A stretch of 64,000 bases of DNA from Anoplolepis gracilipes (GCF_047496725.1 NC_132983.1:1759501-1823500); one strand, 5' to 3'; counted from the stretch's first letter, positions 51,626-63,488 are shown. Made by a program: numbers and translations. The notes: generated by a model not told the origin, from the letters alone.

Positions 51626-54600
51626 TTTACTATTTTTGTAGAACATACATATGCGTAACGCAAGTGCATAGTGCATATATATATATATATACACACACAT
51701 ACACACACACATGCATATATACTCCGCGACATAATTTTCCCGCCAAATGTGTAAGTCTTCAACGTTATTGCGAGATTTAAAAAATTGAAGACATTTTTCG
51801 CGAGGAGAAAAAGAAATGTTAAATGTAATTCTTGAGATTATAAAGGTCTCTAGAAACGCATGTATATTTTCTTTCTCGTCGGTCACGGACGTGCGCGAAA
51901 GTGCATCGACGAAAGTTAACCCGCGAGTTTGACAGCTCTCGACGAGTAGTTGCATCAGTCGCTCTTATCGTGTCTTATAATATGTGTGCGCGTTCTTTGT
52001 TCAACGAGACGGTAGATACATACGTCTTTGTGATGTACGACTGTTTTCTCTGACTCTCGTCTGCATTTACGTAAGCAAAGTAGCGTAAGTAATCGTATGC
52101 ATTTTTGTACTTTGTTGGGAATAAATCGCGAGATTATTACACGCTGAGTTTCCGTCGAGATTTAATTACCGTTTAATTGTGCAGTCTTGGATCTCATTAT
52201 TTTGTTTTACGTGGGAAAGATACTCTGCATTATATAGTTTATTATCTCAGGCAAAGTAACATGTAAGATCTTTTCTAAATTGCTTGATCGCAAGAGATAG
52301 ATATGATGTGCATTCTAATACATCAGCTTGAGAAAAAAAATTGCAATTTTTTTTTTTACGAACATTAATTAATGATACTTTTAACAATAATCTTTGTTTG
52401 CTCCCTCCGAAATATATTTGACACGTGTGCTTTTGTAATAAGAAAAATTACTTCTGCTCGCATTATCGGTCACTTTGTATATCTTTATATGACCTCGATG
52501 ATTTAATTTAACGTCAATTAAATGTCGCACTAGTTTAATGAACTTTGCAGCGCGATAATTGAGCGATAATAATTTTTTTCAGCTAGCTCCTCCTTTCGAT
52601 ATTTTCGTATTCGCGTTTATTCTCGTCGAAGGAATCTTCGAATATCGAGAATGTTCGAGTCTTTCATTCTTCCCGCGACAAGAGCATCGATCGATAAATT
52701 GCGATAATATTCTAAAATAAGATAGTTCTGAAGACATTGTCCAATATAAAAATTTAAAATATTTAATGTATTTATTATTATTTATTATATTATGTAAAAA
52801 TATTAAAAATTTATATTATTAAAAATTTAAATTATGTTATTAAAAAATGTAGATTATTCAATATATTTATTATATTTCGCGACAAACGGATGGAAGAGAG
52901 ATAATTAATGAAACATAAGTTAATTGCACATATCAATATACTTATATTTTATCGATTTATGAGATGTATATATGTTATTCCTTATTTTTTAAATTATAAT
53001 TTCAGACTCTTATTTTTCATGAAAATATATTACTGTGTCTTGGTTTTCATTATCATTTATTATAATATTTCTTTTTTTATAGTCGAGATGTTATCACGAA
53101 AACTGAGGACGCATTTGTGACATACATTTTTGTGAGAGAAACTCGTCCGACATTGCATCAGAATATATTGCTGGAACCTTGTTGCATATTCGTGCGTCCC
53201 ATATAATAGAACCTTGGAATAAAATCGCACTATGTTATATCGAGTGCATAAATTACTCTAATAATGAATTATCATGCGTTCAAAAGAAATAATGAAAATA
53301 ATCGTAATAATTCTCCAACGACAATTTTGATTTGTTTGTATAAGAATTCTGACCAAATTTCGTGTGTTTTAATCTTTTGATTAACACTTAATTAGACAAT
53401 CAGCGTTTAACCCGGCAATACTTAGCATTTGATTATAAATTGATGCTTAATTGGACGATTACGTGATTTGTATAAAAAATGGTTAGTTGATTGCTATTTT
53501 TTAGAGAATCACTACAAAAAGTGAAAATTGCATTATTTTTATCTTTTATTTTTTTATTTCGAAGTCAAATCTTTGATCCATCCACCTCGTGTACAGTGAT
53601 CTCAAGAGGTCATATTAATCGTGTAATTTATATATTTAAAGACTTTGATCTTCAGAGCATTCTCATTTCAACCAATTAAAAACATTGTTGTCTTTCGTTT
53701 TTAATTATCACATATTAATGCGATATCAGAGAAGAAATAAATGCGGATACGTAGCTTGTATTAAATAGTCTTATTATATTTGACAAAAAATATTTTTAAA
53801 ATTTGTTTTTGACATTTCGCTCTTGTTTACATCGTTTAAATCTTGCTACTTTGTTTTTATCTTTCGCACGAATGTTTATTCCTTAAAAAATAATTATTTC
53901 ATTATCTCTCTCGTTCGATTTGCAATCGATTAATGCGTGACCATGAAACCACGGTCGATGATTTTGACGCAAATACACTTTCAATGATAACACGTGTTTC
54001 CTCGACGAAGAAAGCGTCTATCTTTACCATGACGTCAGAGCACATAAAATTGCCGATAATTTTGCTTAATTTGGAAGTGAATCGCCTTTAACTTTTGACT
54101 TGAAAATTATCTCTTATCTTATATCGACTAATGTATGTATTAAATTCAATTGCCTATGTATTTTTCACGTGCTTACTCGATTTAATCTTGCGCGTGTAAA
54201 TTTCTATCAAATTTATTTAAAATTTGAGAGAAAAATTACAATATTGTAATGTATGTAAATTTGTAATAAAATGATGATGATGTTTATATCGAAATATTTT
54301 TATAAAAAAATTTTTATTAAATAGTAATGTTTACACGAGCCTCGACTTTATTAGTAGACATATATATAATCTCGGATTTAAATATGATATCATATATTCT
54401 TCTGAAATAGGAGTCTTTTTTGGATATATATTTCACAATGCAATCTTTGTCCTCGCTTTTGAAAGTGTACTTTAATTTTGACCGTGAAACTGATTTCTTG
54501 CTTGGATCATTTCGTATATTTATTCGATTCTCTCATATTGTTGTTGTGTCCGAAGATGATCGCGAGAGTGAAAGAGAAGCCGAGGAACGTACTTCATCAG

Positions 54601-54714
54601 GATAGTGCATTCTTAAAACTCTCTCTTTCCAATCGGGCCGGTATGTGCGAAGAGACACGTAATATTTTTTTTATGTCATCTACACGACCAGCCACACTAA
54701 AAGCGACAGGTAAA

Positions 54715-54840
54715 AAAGTTTTAGTCCTAAGGTCGGGAACAAATTGCCCAACCACAGTCTCAAACCTTCTTAAATGTAGTAAAAATCTTTGATTGTGATT
54801 AGTCGATTTTCTTACGACCTTACGGCGATGATTTTTTTAC
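54715..54840. repeat. Fragment related to the 20.2-kb inverted-repeat element
   Basis: It begins CCTAAGGTCGGGAACAAATT, comparable with the minus-strand end of the 20.2-kb element (CCTAAGGTCCAAATTACCC). It shares the word ATTGTGATTAGTCGATT in the same relative order. Confidence 0.42.
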
Positions 54841-55374
54841 CTACAGTCTTTAAAGAGAAAAAGGCTCGGTCGACCTCGCACAATCATAAATTTGTTCACG
54901 CGTGACGTGCGGATATTTTAGTGACGTGGGTGTGATTGTGAAACGATCTGTGTTTATATAAAATCGCCATGACTTGCATTAATAACAAGAATATTTAGAG
55001 TTATCGAATTTTTGTCATTCTTGGAATTTATAATAAAAAAAGTTGGGAATTAGATGCGATAAAAAAAAATTTAAATAGCTTTATCTCTCTTGGAGTATTT
55101 TATTTTTGTGAGAGAAAATCTATCGGTCATTAAAGTTAAATTTGCGAATCATATAGAATATTACATCGTGTAGAGTAGAGAATAATATTTTTTTCAAAAT
55201 ATAAATATTTTTATTTGTGATCGATATTTATGAAATTGATGATATTTTTGTTTATGGTGTTTTACAGATACAGGGCTAGCCAGCTGCGCCATTCTTGTTT
55301 TGTGTGATTCTTCTCATTAGCTATACTAGCAGCCAAGTGTCCTAACCGGATCGTCGGTGTAGTTAGCTGTTGTG

Positions 55375-57346
55375 ATGTCACACACCGCAGGAATGGACAC
55401 ATCAGGCTTGCCTGTACCGGATGCAAACCCGACCCTCGAACAACTGCAAGAGGACCTAGTCTTAAACCTCGTCCAGGAGGTTAAATTTCAACCGAATCTC
55501 GAAGAATTACCTCTCACACTGCAGGTAAGAGTTGCCTTTACACCTGACAATTGACGAAGGAAATATGTAATTACAGTAATTTTATCTTCAACAATATTGG
55601 CACAGAACTAAATTCTTGGTACGACAAACGTCAACTGTCATTATGATTATTTTATATAATACGAGAAATTTTATAAAATTTTTTGATACAATGCTCTAAA
55701 TTTTTAAGGTTTAACAGAGAAATCTTATTACAATTATTCAGATTATTAGTAGTTAAATTAATTAAGAATACTTATGTATATATTACAGGACGAGATAAGT
55801 ATTGCCGCTCGGGATAAATCCGCTTACATACTAAGATGCCTGAAAGTGATGTACGACTTGTCATCGGATGTATTCTTCATTGCGATCAATCTGATGGATT
55901 GTTTTTTAACGAAAATGAAGGCGAAACAGAAATACATGGCTTGCATCAGCGTATCCGCCTTTTACACGGCCGCTGTTCAAGAGATGCAACCCCTCGACGC
56001 CGACCATGTGGTTTCGATCTCACAGTGTAGATGTACTGCCGACGATCTGAAGCGTATGTCGAAGTTAATACAGGACAAGTTGGAGCGGGCACCCGGTACT
56101 CGACCTATCACTGCGCTGACCTTTTTACGGCTGTTCAACAACATGTTCCACGCTGTTGCGAGACAATTGCATCTCGGTGACATGTATGCCAGTATCACCA
56201 ACGTAAGTCGTTATTATCATTCTTTTAATTATTTATTAGATGGTAAAAAACAAACGTTACGAGATGTTAAACATTAAGTAAAATTCGGCGTATTATTATT
56301 AAGTCTACTAATTTTATATAAAAAAAATAAGTCTTTATTAAAATCTAACAAAAAATAAATATTTTTATATAATAAAAAAATAAATTTAAAAGTTATTGTT
56401 TTTATTTTGTTTTAGGAATCCGAATTGATTCTCAGACTGGAAATGGTGGCTTGCGATGGCAATTGTGCGAGCCTTAGACCGTCCGAGGTGGCTCTGACGT
56501 TACTTTGCAGTTACTTGGATGCCGCTGTTAATCGACTGTTGAACGTGAACACGGACGTCACTATCAATAGTCTATCGCACAACGCAGCACCTATCCCGCC
56601 ATATCAGAGGCTAAGAGATGAACTTATGCAATTTGTTACGGAACTTCGAAAGAAATGCAATGTAAGTATCTATATTAAGTTCTCTCTTTTTAAGTTTCTT
56701 ATTCATTTCTTATATATATAAGATTACTGATATTTTGAACGCAATAAGCAACCATTATATAATGCTATCTTTTCCTCTATGAAAGATATAAATATCTAAA
56801 TAAATTGTACGGTAAAAATTAGTTTTTGTTTTTATTTTTTATTAAGATTAGAATTATGACTAAAAGTTCTTGAAGCGAGGTAAAATGTGAGGAACAAAAG
56901 ATAGCAAGAACATTTTTGAAACGACACTCTTGCCTCACATCAAATAATTATTTATTGATTCTCACCACATTTTATGCTTTATTAGATTTCAGAAGAGAGT
57001 TTCTGCTTCACTCAAGAAGCAGTGAGCATCATATTGAGTAAATATAATGCTCAGGAGCAAACAAACAAAACTCATAAGCAGAAATTAATTTGGAAATTGT
57101 CGCCCCGCACCGCAGGTGTTTTACGTCCGTCTCAAAACTTTATATCGGAGCTACCTGTTATCGCGGAACATGTCCCATCAGTTCCATCTCCGAATAAGAT
57201 CAGGTACGTGGATACTTTTCTAGATTACTATTAAAAAATATTGTACATTATTATTTTTTAAAAATATTTAGAGAAAATTAATATTATAATGTTTTCTTAG
57301 CAGGAAAAATCGGAAATATCGACGCCGTGGAAATAAGAGGTGTTAA
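55375..57346 (+). CDS. CycG: Cyclin G
   Basis: Atypical cyclin of the G/I group. Family members act with PP2A B' subunits, in DNA-damage responses and in growth control, and the fly CycG affects developmental stability. Coding exons: 55375-55524, 55789-56202, 56416-56661, 56986-57203 and 57301-57346, giving 357 residues. The upstream acceptor at 55,267 makes the first exon partly untranslated. The cyclin box spans about residues 50-190, with LPLTLQDEISIAARDKSAYI, DVFFIAINLMDCFLTKMKAK and YMACISVSAFYTAAVQEMQP. The C-terminal signature KLIWKLSPRTAGVLRPSQN plus ELPVIAEHVPSVPSP matches cyclin G1/G2. The last exon adds a basic tail (KNRKYRRRGNKRC) after a NAGNAG acceptor. Confidence 0.93.
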
Positions 57347-60209
57347 TACAAGATCGTCAGTCTTTTTTTGAGGTACGATTTGTATGAATTATTTTATTAT
57401 TAAATTGATTTCTTTGTATAAATTATTATTTTGGAATAAATTGATTACATTTATTTTTATTTTTTAAATCTTACTTTGAATATATTTTCAGGATGTGGCA
57501 CTAGGAGTGTCTGGTAACACAAAAGATTTATTTTCTCCAATACAATCAAAGTTTGGCTGGGAGTACAAATGTTTACACATCACAACACATAATAATTTTC
57601 CTTAGATATTTCTTTTGCGTCGCTCGCTGAGATTATACATACTGGTGAAATGTAAGTCGTTCTTATCTTGCTAAAGTTACATATGTTTCGTCAATATGTA
57701 ACCTATCATTATCGCGTCATACATTAATCTCTACTTTATCGCATCGTACACATTTGAAATGCTTGTGTAAATATATGATATTTTATTTAATATTTTACAA
57801 AGGAAACAAGCCTCGTTCCGATGATAAAATCGAATATTATTCGTTCTTATTTATATAAGAAGCTTTTATGGGGAGGGAAAAATGAGAAGGGGAGAGGCGA
57901 ACAAATACATACTTTGAAGAGCAGCAGCATCAACAGACGAATTATCTTTAAAAGAAATTGAAATTAATGTGATATGTCCATTATATAATTAGTGTTATTT
58001 AGTAATTAGTAGAATCAATGCATTGCTAAAATTATATATATCTATATATTTGCAAAATGCGATAAACGAAAGAAAGAAAATATAAAAGAAGAGATATAAA
58101 TAGAAAGAAAAATTGCGAAAATGTTGAAATTTAGGTATAACATAAAACGATTATTGAAAGAACAACAAATTATATTAGTAACGAGAGAATTGCTGAACGC
58201 GCTGAAATTTATGTTTGGCGAAAGGAAAAAAAGTATTTTACTGAGTTTAGTTTTATTTATGTCTCGAAATATTCGCTTCTTTTTCATTTTTCCAGCGAAT
58301 CAAATGGAATAATCGACAAAATGTACATAGGTTACCATCGAGTACGTTTCTTGGCGTTCTCATTCAGCGATATTTCAAGATACGCAAAACAGTATAAACC
58401 AAAGTGTCTGAGATGAATTTTGTTGTCGGTTTTAATGTGGAAGATAAGAAGACGTGACTTGTATGTGTATTTAAAAAAATAATTTGTATTGTCTTATTTT
58501 ATTCAAAGTATTTGAATTGATATTGTATAACAATTTGCCGAAAAACATGATTGTTCAACATGACTATTTTTCAATTCCGTAAGAAATTATCTCGTGTATA
58601 TTACTTGGATTTAACTCGTACACTTTGAAATTAAAAAATAGAAAGTCTCGTGACTAATTCGTTAATTTTACAGTTATACATTGTATAATTCATCGTGACA
58701 ATATGTTTAGAAAGTTTCAAAGGAACGCAATGGAAAAACCTCTTGTGGCTGATCTATCGCCGTTCCTCTTATCAGTTTAGGAATGGTTTTCACTGTACCA
58801 AAATATGATAGAATAGAGAGATGTAATATGAGACCAAACGCAAATGATGCGTCGTAACTTGAGCAAACGAATTTCGCAAAAATGTACTAAACAATTTATG
58901 TATATTTTTGCATTTATTTCTCATATTACATAAAACGGTATATATAATCGCACAGTAGCTCATACAAGTTGGGGAACTGTCCGCGAATTATAAAGAAAAA
59001 AGGAAAAAAGAAACAGAACTGTCAAACAGTTTTTCCGATCTTAGCCAGTTTACGCTAGTCATAAGTTCATACCTTCTGATTATTATGTGTGAAAATACAT
59101 TCTCTTAGTGCCTCATGGCATCCACCATAAAAACACTGAGCAAATTTTATTCCAATCTCTGTTTCTGTGATGCAACAGGCACCATGAAAGTATTCGGAAA
59201 GTATTTAATCACCAATGTTTTTACTGGAAGCGAGAGTTGAAATATCCCACGAATACGTAAGTGCAAGTGCAACGTAAACATTTTGAGACTGCAAGAACGA
59301 GAAGAAGTCTGATCTCATAATACTATACTCTTTTTGGATTTGTAATGCAACATTGTGTATAAAGAATTCTTCTTGTGGGAATACTTCTCTATGTATCATT
59401 TACATACACATATATATTTATTATTTATTTTGCACAAATCAAATTATATTATAATATATAAACTTCATAGAAGTTTAATACTTATATTTTAAAAAGTCCA
59501 GATTTTTTCTCGTCAATAATTTATAAATTTGTTAACTGAATAATTATTATTGTGTTTTTTTGGGGAGAATTTCTTTTTATCATGTGGAACTTGTAAAAAG
59601 TTAAACAGTGCATTTGCGTTTTACGTATTATATTACATAAATGCGAAATTTATTAAAAATTTTCTTTTTTTCAAAAATATATAATTTTGTTTTTATATAT
59701 TTTTTTGAATGATTTATTTTCCTCTTTATATAATTTATATACGCATAAGATAGAATATTCTAAACGATTCGACTCTAATATTATCGTCAATCATTATCGC
59801 AACATTGTTGATACATTCAATTCATTGATAATCGTTTTTTATCATACGAAATATCATGTGTCACAAAATATCACTCATTAAAATTGTTACATAGAAGCGC
59901 GAATATAGGCGTTTTTACTCGTATCATACCATATCTTTGATGTATGTAGATTGTATAAAAAAAAAAAAAAAACTCTTATAACTATATTGATAAATTCCAA
60001 AAAGGAAAAATTTTAAAAAGTGATTTATATTTAAGTACAATTCTAGCTTTTAATTTCTTTTACAAATACTCGGTTTGAAATGTGTATATATCTACTATAA
60101 GTAAAGTAATTAATAAGTTATTTTTTAGGATTTTCCAATTTTCCTTTTACCATTGGAACTAGGGACTAAAAAGAATCGTTTATAATGAAATATATATTGT
60201 ATTTAAAAA

Positions 60210-60249
<40 letters not shown>

Positions 60250-60450
60250 AAAGAAGATTATCTCTCTGTAATTTGTTATTATTCTATCGTGATGAAAATC
60301 GAATTTGTAAGATGCACACAAGGCTCGTTTATAATAAAATTATATAATAATATTTATAACGAACGATACATCAATTTCTTTGTTCTGTCATTTCTAATAT
60401 ATATGTATATCTTTTCTCTCGCTTGTTTTATTATATTTAATTTATGTATT
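57347..60450 (+). other. Cyclin G 3'UTR with an intron, then intergenic DNA
   Basis: After the stop (57,344-57,346) a donor TTTGAG|GTACGA (57,372) and an acceptor TATATTTTCAG|GATG (exon start 57,492) suggest a 3'UTR intron. The junction is only 26 nt past the stop, too close to trigger decay. The rest is AT-rich, with a (GA)n tract at about 60,213-60,244 and no gene I can support; the small frames near 58.1-58.3 kb are open on both strands. Confidence 0.55.
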
Positions 60451-60454
60451 TAAT

Positions 60455-60458
<4 letters not shown>

Positions 60459-60510
<52 letters not shown>
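60459..60510. repeat. (TA)n microsatellite
   Basis: About 52 bp of pure (TA)n directly left of the inverted-duplication locus. Frames crossing it encode alternating Ile-Tyr and are artefacts. Confidence 0.92.
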
Positions 60511-60515
<5 letters not shown>

Positions 60516-60600
60516 GAACGAATCCCATTTCGTACTGCTTACTCTGAACTCTGTACTGCTTGCTGCCGTCGTAGACGACGTAAAAGTTGTTCCAGAAGCT

Positions 60601-60707
60601 AAACACCGCGGAATGCAGACGCAAAAGCTATACCGGAGCTTTTTTTCCGGCTTATCGTTAGACTCCGCAATAACTTTTGCCTCGGCATTCCGCGGCGTAT
60701 GCTGTTT
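60601..60707. repeat. Diverged inner inverted repeat of coding-like DNA
   Basis: Left arm 60,601-60,632 (contains CCGCGGAATGCAGACGCAAA) and right arm 60,671-60,707 (minus strand contains CCGCGGAATGCCGAGGCAAA) are inverse copies with substitutions and a small indel. The left arm read on plus gives TPRNADAKAIPE; the right arm read on minus gives TPRNAEAKVIAE. The arms therefore look like related coding DNA in opposite orientation. A stop lies just upstream in the plus reading. Confidence 0.7.
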
Positions 60708-60844
60708 CTTCACTTCTCCTTTCGCCGTCGATGCATTATCTTTAGCAACGCCTTCATTAACTTTCCTATGACGACTCGTTTTCTTTGGTTATTCCTCGAC
60801 GCCGTTCTCGGTTTCCTTTTACTGCTTGGCTTCGCCTTAGCCTC
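60640..60844 (-). pseudogene. Lys/Ala-rich coding-like remnant
   Basis: The minus strand reads EAKAKPSSKRKPRTASRNNQ in one frame, then, after a frame change and a TAG, NEGVAKDNASTAKGEVKKQ followed by TPRNAEAKVIAESNDKPEKK in another. The low-complexity charged composition is like the disordered tail of a chromatin or nucleolar protein, and codons are GC-richer than the surroundings. No start codon, splice sites or domain allow a family name. The frame break and the opposite-strand duplicates make a remnant more likely than a working gene. It is not identified. Confidence 0.4.
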
Positions 60845-61146
60845 GCAAAGAGAGCAAGCAAAAGAAACAGGAGCAGGCAACAGACAACCCGGCCGTTGGG
60901 AATGGCAGCATGACACTACCGAACAAGAGGAAAACAGTCGCGAAATCGGCAGATACGGCGGCGCCGAAAGAATCTAAGACACGATGGTCTTACAATTAGC
61001 CTTTGATCGTGTCTTAGCTTCTTTCGGCGCCGCCGTATCTGCCGATTTCGCGACTGTTTTCCTCTTGTTCGGTAGTGTCATGCTGCCATTCCCAGCGGCC
61101 GGGGTGTCTGTTGCCTGCTCCTGTTTCTTTTGCTTGCTCTCTTTGC
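60845..61146. repeat. Near-perfect 141-bp inverted repeat with 20-nt loop (candidate hairpin RNA)
   Basis: Arm 1 is 60,845-60,985, the loop is 60,986-61,005 and arm 2 is 61,006-61,146. By direct comparison the arms differ at three positions and have no gap. Both start or end with GCAAAGAGAGCAAGC. Each arm, read towards the loop, encodes ESKQKKQEQATD, GNGSMTLPNKRKTVAKSADT and AAPKE, so both derive from the same coding-like sequence in opposite orientation. Read from the minus strand, an ATG at 61,156 opens a 60-codon frame (MALCKESKQKK...) that runs through arm 2 and ends in the loop region. A transcript on either strand would fold into a 141-bp duplex, the form of an insect hairpin-RNA siRNA precursor. 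The alternative is a recent inverted duplication of a pseudogene fragment. Confidence 0.9.
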
Positions 61147-61224
61147 AAAGGGCCATTTAGCTGCTATCTACCTCGCCGGCAATTTGCTATTACTCGCTAT
61201 ATACGTATGATGGATCGTGGCAAC

Positions 61225-61247
61225 CACGTGGCGGCCACGTGCACGTG
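61225..61247. promoter_or_regulatory. Three clustered CACGTG E-boxes, two forming a palindrome
   Basis: CACGTG occurs at 61,225, 61,236 and 61,242. The first two form CACGTGGC-G-GCCACGTG, a perfect palindrome with a one-base centre. CACGTG is the core site of bHLH factors such as Max/Myc, USF and CLOCK/CYCLE. It sits 79 bp right of the hairpin and 1 kb left of U2AF1. Confidence 0.55.
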
Positions 61248-62019
61248 TTACTCGTGTGCCGCGAGGAACAGCTAGAGCTGAGAACGGTGATTATTTTTAT
61301 CAAATAAACCATCAGCTTCTCGCCGACGCTATAACGTCGACAACGGATGACGAAACTATGTCTTCGAAGATAATCTTGCGATGGTATTTGGTAGATTCTG
61401 CTCCGATAATATCAATCTGTTTAAATTGATAACCGTCAACAACCTGTCGCCGAATTCGTTTCATCTTCGAGGGGAAGATCCTTCTTTTTTTCTCTCCTTT
61501 CGTATGTTTTGTTTTCTTTCTTCGTCAATCTTCCTTTAAGTCACAGTTTTCGCAGAAACTTTCAACTGGAGAATCGTATGGACTATAGGAATAATAATAA
61601 CGTAATAATTATATTGATGCGTAACTTTTGGTCCCAAGAATCCAATCGATGTTCACGAAAATAACTGAACATGTTTAATTGCGTGAGAATCGTGAGATTC
61701 TCGTGAAACGAGGGTTGTTCAAGTTCTGTTGTCTCGGTAACTTTGCGACTTTTGAATACGTCACGTGTTTTTTGAAAGTTTACACACGCGCCGGAGTAAA
61801 TAGCTGTCTCTGTCTTACTTGTTTACGTGAAATATTAGTATATTCAAAAATTACCTAATCATATTTGTAAAGGTTTTAAATTCGCCCTTTTATCTCTCTG
61901 CACTGAGTTATAATAGATATTATGTTTTATAATTATTTGTTAACATGGGAGGTCAAAATGACGGCTATTTTTCCTCTAATTGCGATACTTGGTAATCTAG
62001 TAACTTTACTATCATGCTT
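61248..62019. other. Spacer between the hairpin locus and the U2AF1 promoter
   Basis: Moderately AT-rich with no gene. A short open frame at 61,217-61,429 has no recognisable feature. Confidence 0.5.
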
Positions 62020-62245
62020 TCCGATTGGTAGCAGCCATGTTGTTTTCCAGCATTTATGAATAATTTTCGGATTGGTCGTTTCTTTCCCCACTGGAGGATA
62101 ATCTTGTAGTTTTGTCATCTATGGACATTTAGTTGCCACCATTTTGATGGGTAGATGTATATCTGAAGTGTTCAACTGCCGGCAACTTTTGATAATTTCG
62201 AGGAAGGAATTATTAAAATTTTAAAACATCCAGGCGACGTAAGTC
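62020..62245 (+). promoter_or_regulatory. U2af38: U2AF1 promoter and 5'UTR with two inverted CCAAT boxes
   Basis: ATTGG (inverted CCAAT) occurs at 62,024-62,028 and 62,071-62,075, spaced as in NF-Y-driven housekeeping promoters. There is no TATA box at a suitable distance. The ATG is at 62,246. Confidence 0.5.
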
Positions 62246-63488
62246 ATGGCGGAATATCTGGCGTCGATCTTTGGAACCGAGAAAGACAAGTAAGAAAATT
62301 GTGTTGAGTCAAGTTACAGATGTATGCGAGTGAGAGAGAAAAACAAGCGAGAACAAACTTTACTAACCTATTTTTTTTCCTTTTTTCAGAGTAAATTGCT
62401 CTTTCTACTTCAAAATCGGCGCCTGTCGTCACGGTGACAGGTGCTCGCGTATTCACAACAAGCCCACCTTCAGCCAGGTGTGTAGATCATAAATAATTAA
62501 TATTATCTGACTTTTAATTCAATTCTAACCTGTACACATATAGCAGTTATTGTGATAATTTTTCATTTTTTACTTCTCCCTTTCAAATTTTATTTACTTG
62601 CGATATATTTTTAATAATTTTTAAGAATGTCTCTTTAATGTTAATATTTAAATAAACTGTATTTTTTCAGACATGTTTGCTTCAAAACCTATATGTAAAT
62701 CCTCAAAACTCTGCCAAGAGCGCGGATGGCTCCCACTGTAAGTTAATTGCAATTCTACAAATATAACTCCATTTGGTATTATCAATTTCTATATAAGATG
62801 ACCTTATATTGTGTTAAACTTTCTTTAAATTGAATAAGGAAATTATTTAATCTATTTTTTCAGTGGTTGCAAATGTATCGGATGAAGAAATGCAAGAACA
62901 TTATGATAATTTTTTCGAAGACGTTTTTGTCGAGTGTGAAGACAAGTATGGCGAGATCGAAGAGATGAATGTGTGTGACAATCTTGGTGATCACTTAGTA
63001 GGCAATGTTTATATCAAGTTCCGCCGAGAGGAAGATGCGGAAAGAGCTGTAAACGATTTGAATAATCGCTGGTTTGGTGGCAGACCTGTTTACGCCGAAC
63101 TTTCACCAGTAACAGATTTCAGAGAAGCTTGCTGTCGCCAATATGAAATGGGGTAACACACATATATATATATAAATCCTACACTTGCAAACTTTTTTAT
63201 ACAAATTTTTGTGACAAAGAATAAAATTGATTGTCTGTCTTTCATTTTTTCAGAGAATGCACACGATCTGGATTTTGCAACTTTATGCATTTGAAGCCTA
63301 TCTCGCGCGAACTGCGCCGCTATCTGTACAGTCGTAAGAAGAGCGGCAGGGGACGATCCAGATCGCGATCGCGATCGCGTGGCCGAGATCGTAAGCGCAG
63401 ATCGCGATCGCGCGACAGACGATCGAGATCCAAGGAACGCCGAAAGCGAGACGACAAAGGTAGGGATGGTCGTTCTGGAAGATACTAA
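62246..63488 (+). CDS. U2af38: Splicing factor U2AF 35-kDa subunit
   Basis: Small subunit of the U2 auxiliary factor. It recognises the AG of 3' splice sites and recruits U2 snRNP with U2AF65 in the nucleus. Five exons: 62246-62289, 62390-62477, 62671-62737, 62864-63152 and 63254-63488, giving 240 residues, the same as human U2AF1. Domains: CCCH zinc finger 1 (about residues 18-37, CSFYFKIGACRHGDRCSRIH, with the mutation-prone Ser34 conserved), the UHM/RRM-like domain (about 65-147, ending in a GGRPVYAELSPV block), zinc finger 2 (CCRQYEMGECTRSGFCNFMH) and an Arg/Ser-rich tail from about 185. It is intact. The upstream promoter has CCAAT boxes. Confidence 0.97.

Larger units (their letters stand above)
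48810..55267 (+). other. CycG: Cyclin G 5'UTR intron (6.5 kb)
   Basis: AT-rich and gene-free. It contains a GC-rich block at 51.38-51.62 kb that may be a second first exon, a (TA)n/(CA)n microsatellite at about 51,676-51,712, and a fragment of an inverted-repeat element at 54.7-54.84 kb. Confidence 0.6.

Noticed and set aside
58042..58312. Overlapping 63- and 81-codon frames downstream of cyclin G
   Set aside because: They are on opposite strands of AT-rich DNA, contain no domain, and probably lie in the cyclin G 3'UTR.
60442..60771. Frames with an alternating Ile-Tyr leader over the (TA)n tract
   Set aside because: The leader is microsatellite. Only the part beyond 60,601 has coding-like character, and it is broken.
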